Of a stretch of 9,378 nucleotides of DNA, positions 5,700 to 9,378 are shown piece after piece. How positions within the stretch are numbered: the stretch's first letter is position 1; the number at the start of each line of letters is the position of its first letter. This stretch comes from JAZSQT01 sp045538075 (GTDB lineage: Bacteria; Chrysiogenota; Deferribacteres; Deferribacterales; Mucispirillaceae): NCBI GenBank assembly GCA_045538075.1, contig JAZSQT010000107.1, positions 1-9,378 on the forward strand. The letters run 5' to 3'. A program made the position numbers and the translations under genes. A model generated the notes under the pieces. The model did not search any database. It saw nothing but the letters and a program-made list of their open reading frames with translations, and had not been told where the DNA came from.

Positions 5700-7721
5700 A
5701 TGTTATCAAAAATCAGATTAACACTTTTCTTAAAAATAATAATCGTTGTATCAATTTTGTCTTTTTTCGCATTAGCAGCAAGTTTTTATGCTTTTCTTCA
5801 AGGTAATTACGCCAGTAGTAAAGCTAATATAATTGAAGAAATTTTCGTTCCGATAGTTGATATTTCTTCTGATATGTCTATTAACTCATTAACATCTATG
5901 ACTAACGTTTTAGTTGCCGTAGAAACTGGTGGAGCAGAAGATAAACTTAAAATAGTTGAAAAAGATTTTGAAAATTTAAGTAAAAATATTGATAGTATGA
6001 GAAAACATATTGAAAAATATAAAAAAAATAAACAAGTGCAAGCCTTTGCTCCTTTGTTAGACCAGTATAATAAAGAATTTATAAAATATCGTGAAGCATC
6101 TCTAAAAAGTATTAATATTACAAGAGAGTTATATGCTCAAACTGTTATTTTAAGAAACGCAATTCAGCTTATTATGAATGAAGCAGAAAATAGTGTAAAA
6201 TATACATCTCAAAGATTAATTAATGAAAGAAACAATATGTCAGAAGCAGTTTTTAAAAGGCTTTTTGATAGGGTAATATCATTAAAAAACATTGTTAATT
6301 TATCTATGAGAATTAGAAATTTATACAATAGAGCTATATACTCTAACGATATTAGTTTATTAGCAGAAATAGATAAAGTAATAAATAACTTAAGAACTGT
6401 AATAACTAATACTTCTAAGGGAATTGAAGTAGCTCAAGATAGGCAAATTTTTCAAAAAATTATAGATTCCCAATTACAAGTTAGGGATACTATAGCTAAA
6501 ACGAGAGCTTTATTTAATGATTATCATACTGCAGTTGATAATAGAATGGCAATTAGTAATCAGTTAAAGCAGATAAATGAACAAATGAGCAGTATGTCTG
6601 TTGGCAGTATTGATGAGGTTGGTTCAAATACTGTTAGATTATTGACTATTGCAAGAGGTATATCTATTGTAATTATGTTGATTACTGCAGTAATATGTGC
6701 AGCTATTCTATTTTTGATGGTGATAGGAATTGCAATACCAATAAAAAATATGGTTAATCTTGTAGAAGATTTAACTACTGGTGATGGAGATTTAACTAAA
6801 CGTATTAAAGTTAAATCAAATGATGAATTAGGCGATTTAGCTCATGGATTCAATGTATTTGTAGAAAATATACAAGAAATTATAACTCAAGTTAAAATAT
6901 CTGCTGATGAAGTTGCTTCTGGAAATAATCAATTAGCTTCTACTATGGAAGAATTATCATCTAATTTTGAAAATCAAAGTGCTCAAATTGGAGATATTGT
7001 CGGAAATATGGATAATATATCATCGTTATCAATTAACGCAGTTAATGGCTTAAACGAAAGCCATAGCGTGTTAAGTGAAGCTGCAAGTTTATCTCATAGT
7101 GGAACTGGAGAATTAAATCACGTAAAAGAAAAAATATTAATGATTAATAAACAAACAGATAATTTATCGGCAACTATTAATAACTTATCTAAAAACTCAA
7201 ACCAAATTGGAGAAATATTAGTAGTTATTAATGATATTGCAGATCAGACAAACTTGCTTGCATTAAATGCAGCAATTGAGGCAGCTCGTGCTGGGGAAGC
7301 TGGACGAGGTTTTGCAGTCGTTGCCGATGAGGTTAGAAAGTTGGCAGAAAGGACACAAAAGGCAACTAGTGAAATTGAAGGAATTATTGTATCTTTCCAA
7401 AAAGAATCTGAATCTGCTACTGTTGAAATGAAAAAAGCAGATGAAGCAGTTATAGAAGGCGTAAAAAGTGTAGAAGTTACTATAGAAAATTTTAGTAAAG
7501 TCGTTGATGGCGTTGATATTGCCGATAAAGATATTGAAAAAGTTAATCACATTGTTGGCGAACAAAATTCAGCAATTCAAATAATTAGCGAAAATACATC
7601 AATGATAGCAGCAGGTATAGAAGAAAGCTCATCGGCAGTTAGTGAAATAGCAAATACTGTATCCCATCTTCAAGATAGAACAGAAAATTTGAAGAGTTTA
7701 GTTGAAAAATTTAAAGTATAA
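5700..7721 (+). CDS. Methyl-accepting chemotaxis protein
   Basis: This 673-residue transmembrane chemoreceptor would signal through CheW and CheA to the flagellar motor. The first membrane helix is at about residues 8-30. A long periplasmic sensor follows (about 36-317), apparently all helical, of a size compatible with a helical-bimodular-type sensor, though no ligand can be named. The second membrane helix is at about 321-344. A HAMP domain follows (about 347-399, including TGDGDLTKRI and NDELGDLA). The cytoplasmic coiled coil contains the highly conserved hairpin tip (about 512-557, with QTNLLALNAAIEAARAGE and GRGFAVVADEVR) that contacts CheA and CheW. The C-terminus (LKSLVEKFKV) has no NWETF-type pentapeptide, so CheR/CheB tethering of that kind is absent. 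The gene is monocistronic, with its own promoter and a strong terminator. Confidence 0.95.
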   Translation: MLSKIRLTLFLKIIIVVSILSFFALAASFYAFLQGNYASSKANIIEEIFVPIVDISSDMSINSLTSMTNVLVAVETGGAEDKLKIVEKDFENLSKNIDSMRKHIEKYKKNKQVQAFAPLLDQYNKEFIKYREASLKSINITRELYAQTVILRNAIQLIMNEAENSVKYTSQRLINERNNMSEAVFKRLFDRVISLKNIVNLSMRIRNLYNRAIYSNDISLLAEIDKVINNLRTVITNTSKGIEVAQDRQIFQKIIDSQLQVRDTIAKTRALFNDYHTAVDNRMAISNQLKQINEQMSSMSVGSIDEVGSNTVRLLTIARGISIVIMLITAVICAAILFLMVIGIAIPIKNMVNLVEDLTTGDGDLTKRIKVKSNDELGDLAHGFNVFVENIQEIITQVKISADEVASGNNQLASTMEELSSNFENQSAQIGDIVGNMDNISSLSINAVNGLNESHSVLSEAASLSHSGTGELNHVKEKILMINKQTDNLSATINNLSKNSNQIGEILVVINDIADQTNLLALNAAIEAARAGEAGRGFAVVADEVRKLAERTQKATSEIEGIIVSFQKESESATVEMKKADEAVIEGVKSVEVTIENFSKVVDGVDIADKDIEKVNHIVGEQNSAIQIISENTSMIAAGIEESSSAVSEIANTVSHLQDRTENLKSLVEKFKV

Positions 7722-7737
7722 AAATAGTATCTAATCT

Positions 7738-7773
7738 AAAAGGCTCATTATTTATGAGCCTTTTCTTTTTTTT
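7738..7773 (+). terminator. Intrinsic terminator after the chemoreceptor gene
   Basis: An 11-bp perfect stem (7738-7748 with 7754-7764, core GGCTCAT/ATGAGCC) has a 5-nt loop and runs into a T-tract to 7773 broken by one C. It begins 16 nt after the stop codon. A textbook rho-independent terminator. Confidence 0.93.
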
Positions 7774-7783
7774 AATAAATTTC

Positions 7784-7811
7784 TTGACCTAAAAATATAA
7801 TAGTATAATAT
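7784..7811 (+). promoter_or_regulatory. Candidate promoter of the SBF permease gene
   Basis: A good -35 box, TTGACC (7784-7789), follows the chemoreceptor terminator. A perfect TATAAT at 7804-7809 is only 14 bp away, which is short. TAATAT at 7806-7811 gives 16 bp with a weaker match. A promoter is likely here, but the exact -10 register is not settled. Confidence 0.5.
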
Positions 7812-7814
7812 ATA

Positions 7815-7838
7815 TTAGCATATTCTAATATTGGCTAA
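7815..7838 (+). repeat. Palindrome between permease promoter and ribosome binding site
   Basis: TTAGC-ATATT (7815-7824) is mirrored by AATAT (7827-7831) and GCTAA (7834-7838), with CT at the centre and a 2-nt TG bulge in the right arm. The right arm touches the Shine-Dalgarno AAGGG (7837-7841). Its place just after the -10 box suits a repressor operator or a hairpin that masks the ribosome binding site. No regulator gene is adjacent. Confidence 0.55.
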
Positions 7839-7847
7839 GGGTGTTAT

Positions 7848-8819
7848 ATGTGGAAATTTTTATCAATTTTTAATAAATATTTAGTTTATTCTATTCCAGT
7901 ATCAATGGTATTAGGTTTTATTTATGGTTATTTTTTTGATGCTGCTTGGTTAAAAAATTTAATAGTAGTTATGACTTTTGTAATGATTTTTCCTATGATG
8001 GTTACGTTAAAAGTCAAAAGTATTATTAAGTTTAATGATGCAAGATTGCAAATAATCACTCAAGTAGTAAATTTTATTGTATTGCCTTTTATTGCTTTAT
8101 TGTTATCCTTTATCTTTTTTAAAGATGAACCTTATTTTGCGTTAGGTTTATTTATTGCTTCGTTACTTCCTACGAGTGGTATGACTATATCTTGGACTGG
8201 CTTTGCAAAAGGTAACATTGAAGCAGCAGTTAAAATGACTGTTATTGGTTTAACTTTAGGTTCTATAGCACTTCCTTTTTATATAAACATTTTTATGGGA
8301 CAAGCAATTGAGTATAATTTATTAGAAATAGTAAAACAAATTATTTATATAGTATTTATACCAATGTTTTTTGGTCAAGTTGTGCGACAATTTATTATGA
8401 AAGGCAAAACAGATAAAGATTTTAAAGAAAAATATGCTCCAAAATTTTCCTCAATATCAACATTAGGAGTATTAGGGATAGTATTTATTGCAATGGCATT
8501 AAAATCTCAATCATTATTATCTAAGCCATTAGAAGTATTATATATATTTATTCCAGTAATAATTTTTTACTTTATAAACTATTTAATTAGCACATTAATT
8601 GGTAAATTTTTTATGAAAAGGGTAGATGCTATAGCTCACGTATATGGCACAGTTATGAGAAATTTATCAATATCTCTTGCAATTGCTTTAAATTCTTTTG
8701 GAGAAAAGGGAGTAGATGCTGCGTTAGTAATTGCTGTTGCATTTATTTTTCAAGTTCAATCAGCAGCTTGGTATGTGAAATTATGTGATAAATTTTTTGG
8801 AAAAGTAGAAAATTCATAA
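7848..8819 (+). CDS. SBF/BASS-family permease (bile acid:sodium symporter-like)
   Basis: This 323-residue inner-membrane protein is hydrophobic throughout, with about ten predicted helices, as in the SBF superfamily (bile acid:Na+ symporters and ACR3 arsenite pumps). Family-like blocks are LLPTSGMTISWTGFAKGN (106-123) and, near the C-terminus, RNLSISLAIAL followed by the last helix (about 291-312). The transported substrate cannot be read from the sequence. It is closest in layout to the ACR3-like side, but the helix-4 Cys of ACR3 appears here as Thr109 and the late-helix Glu as Gln302, so arsenite export is doubtful. The start at 7848 is supported by AAGGG (7837-7841), 6 nt upstream. The gene stands alone with its own promoter; no ars or metal-resistance genes are next to it. 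Confidence 0.8.
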   Translation: MWKFLSIFNKYLVYSIPVSMVLGFIYGYFFDAAWLKNLIVVMTFVMIFPMMVTLKVKSIIKFNDARLQIITQVVNFIVLPFIALLLSFIFFKDEPYFALGLFIASLLPTSGMTISWTGFAKGNIEAAVKMTVIGLTLGSIALPFYINIFMGQAIEYNLLEIVKQIIYIVFIPMFFGQVVRQFIMKGKTDKDFKEKYAPKFSSISTLGVLGIVFIAMALKSQSLLSKPLEVLYIFIPVIIFYFINYLISTLIGKFFMKRVDAIAHVYGTVMRNLSISLAIALNSFGEKGVDAALVIAVAFIFQVQSAAWYVKLCDKFFGKVENS

Positions 8820-8825
8820 ATTTTG

Positions 8826-8854
8826 TAAAAAATACTTGTTTTTTATTTTTTTTT
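8826..8854 (+). terminator. Weak terminator-like hairpin after the permease gene
   Basis: A 7-bp A/T-only stem (TAAAAAA 8826-8832 with TTTTTTA 8839-8845) and 6-nt loop are followed by nine T (8846-8854). The stem is weak, and it overlaps the -35 box proposed for rpsL, so termination here is uncertain. Confidence 0.35.
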
Positions 8855-8864
8855 ATAGTATTAT
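8836..8864 (+). promoter_or_regulatory. Candidate promoter of rpsL
   Basis: TTGTTT (8836-8841) and TATTAT (8859-8864, 5 of 6 consensus bases) are 17 bp apart. Transcription would begin at about 8871, giving a leader of about 190 nt before rpsL. Confidence 0.55.
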
Positions 8865-8870
8865 CATTAA

Positions 8871-9062
8871 CGCTATTTAAGGAAACAAACTAAAAAGCAA
8901 TATGCACATATCATTTGCAATCAAAGTTTTCTTTAAAAGGGAGTTTCCAAAAAGCGTATATATCTAATAATAATTTATTTATTATATAAGCAGAATAAAA
9001 CTTGCCTATTATATTATGGTTAGTAAAAATATTTATTTGTCTGCAAATTATGGAGGTGTTCT
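8871..9062 (+). promoter_or_regulatory. Long AU-rich leader of rpsL
   Basis: About 190 nt lie between the predicted transcript start and the rpsL start codon. GGAAAC (8881-8886) can pair with GTTTCC (8943-8948), closing a region that includes a small AAAG/CTTT hairpin. GGAGG (9052-9056) is the ribosome binding site, 6 nt before a TTG start. A leader of this length on a ribosomal-protein operon could bind a regulator, but I recognise no known element. Confidence 0.4.
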
Positions 9063-9327
9063 TTGCCGACTCTTAATCAGTTAGTTAGATTTGGTCGTAT
9101 GGAAATGGTTAAAAAGACTAAATCACCAGCACTCCAGTCAAACCCACAACGTAGAGGAGTTTGTGTTCGTGTATATACTACTACACCAAAAAAACCAAAC
9201 TCAGCATTGAGAAAAGTTGCCAGAATTAGACTTACAAACGGTTTTGAAGTTTCAAGTTACATCCCAGGTATTGGTCACAACTTGCAAGAGCACTCTGTTG
9301 TATTAATCAGAGGTGGCAGGGTAAAAG
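9063..9327 (+). CDS. rpsL: 30S ribosomal protein S12, 5' part only (cut by contig end)
   Basis: The first 88 codons of S12, a decoding-centre protein of the 30S subunit, are present. The start is TTG at 9063, placed by the GGAGG 6 nt upstream and by the standard N-terminus MPTLNQLVR. Conserved blocks include QRRGVCVRVYTTTPKKPNS (29-47), LRKVARIRLTNGFEV and IPGIGHNLQEHSVVLIRGG. Lys43 and Lys88, the main sites of streptomycin-resistance substitutions, are both Lys as in sensitive strains. The genomic sequence stops just before the codon for Asp89, the residue methylthiolated by RimO in E. coli. The frame stays open to the window end, but codons past 9327 encode library adapter and not S12. About 35 C-terminal residues are missing. 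It probably heads a str operon (rpsG, fusA, tuf) on another contig, but none of that is visible. Confidence 0.95.
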
Positions 9328-9378
9328 AAGTCGGAGGCCAAGCGGTCTTAGGAAGACAACACTTAGCTACAACTCCTT
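9328..9378. other. MGI/BGISEQ (DNBSEQ) sequencing adapter, artefact
   Basis: From 9328 the sequence abruptly becomes GC-richer and stops encoding S12. Positions 9328-9359 (beginning AAGTCGGAGGCC and ending TTAGGAAGACAA) match the 32-nt MGI/BGISEQ library adapter as I remember it. They are followed by ten bases in the barcode position (9360-9369, CACTTAGCTA) and by CAACTCCTT (9370-9378), the start of the next adapter segment. Order and spacing fit the adapter design exactly. This is untrimmed adapter at a contig end and should be removed. The first A of the adapter may coincide with a genomic base, so the boundary is good to about 1-2 nt. Confidence 0.95.

Noticed and set aside
7263..7565. 100-codon minus-strand frame inside the chemoreceptor gene
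   Set aside because: It is antisense to the conserved signalling tip and is a by-product of its codons; the translation is rich in Phe, Asn and Cys with no motif.
8902..8967. 21-codon reading frame (MHISFAIKV...) in the rpsL leader, possible leader peptide
   Set aside because: The nearest purine-rich site (AAGGA at 8879-8883) is 18 nt away, there is no run of regulatory codons, and frames of this length are common by chance.
9328..9378. Open frame continuing rpsL with a novel S12 C-terminus
   Set aside because: The sequence matches library adapter with a barcode slot. The conserved S12 tail that should follow Lys88 (DLPGVRYH) is replaced abruptly, so this is an artefact and not a variant protein.

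Overview
The window is AT-rich chromosomal DNA (under about a third GC by eye) from a Gram-negative, chemotactic bacterium. It carries genes for Kdo transfer, lipid A acylation and heptose synthesis, a chemoreceptor and the 5' part of rpsL. The S12 sequence and the lipid A/core genes would fit a low-GC lineage such as Deferribacterota (Mucispirillum-like), but that placement is a guess from memory. No tRNA, rRNA, insertion sequence or CRISPR array is visible.

Layout. (1) 55-3357: a tight lipopolysaccharide operon on the + strand: a DUF374 acyltransferase, waaA (kdtA), an LpxL/HtrB-like late acyltransferase and gmhB. Every junction overlaps (26, 20 and 35 nt), which suggests translational coupling. 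A near-consensus promoter ends so close to the first ATG that the transcript may be leaderless. (2) 3500-4828: a ferric-reductase/NOX-like transmembrane flavocytochrome. It converges on a DUF1643 gene (4863-5393, minus), with a shared bidirectional terminator between them. (3) 5394-5699: a gene-free stretch with divergent promoters and a long inverted repeat at the predicted transcript start of the next gene. (4) 5700-7721: a membrane methyl-accepting chemotaxis protein, closed by a strong intrinsic terminator. (5) 7848-8819: an SBF/BASS-family permease with a palindrome in its leader. (6) 8836-9327: promoter, long leader and the first 88 codons of rpsL.

The clearest anomaly is at the right end. 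From 9328 to 9378 the sequence is not genomic: it matches an MGI/BGISEQ (DNBSEQ) library adapter, a 10-nt barcode slot and the start of the next adapter segment. It is fused in frame to rpsL, so it would give a false S12 C-terminus. The contig's true end is about 9327.

I found no evidence of a new multi-gene system. The points worth a second look are the adapter join, an LpxL-like enzyme whose HX4E acid is Ala, possible leaderless starts, the 32-nt inverted repeat before the chemoreceptor, and a permease lacking both residues considered essential in ACR3 arsenite pumps.
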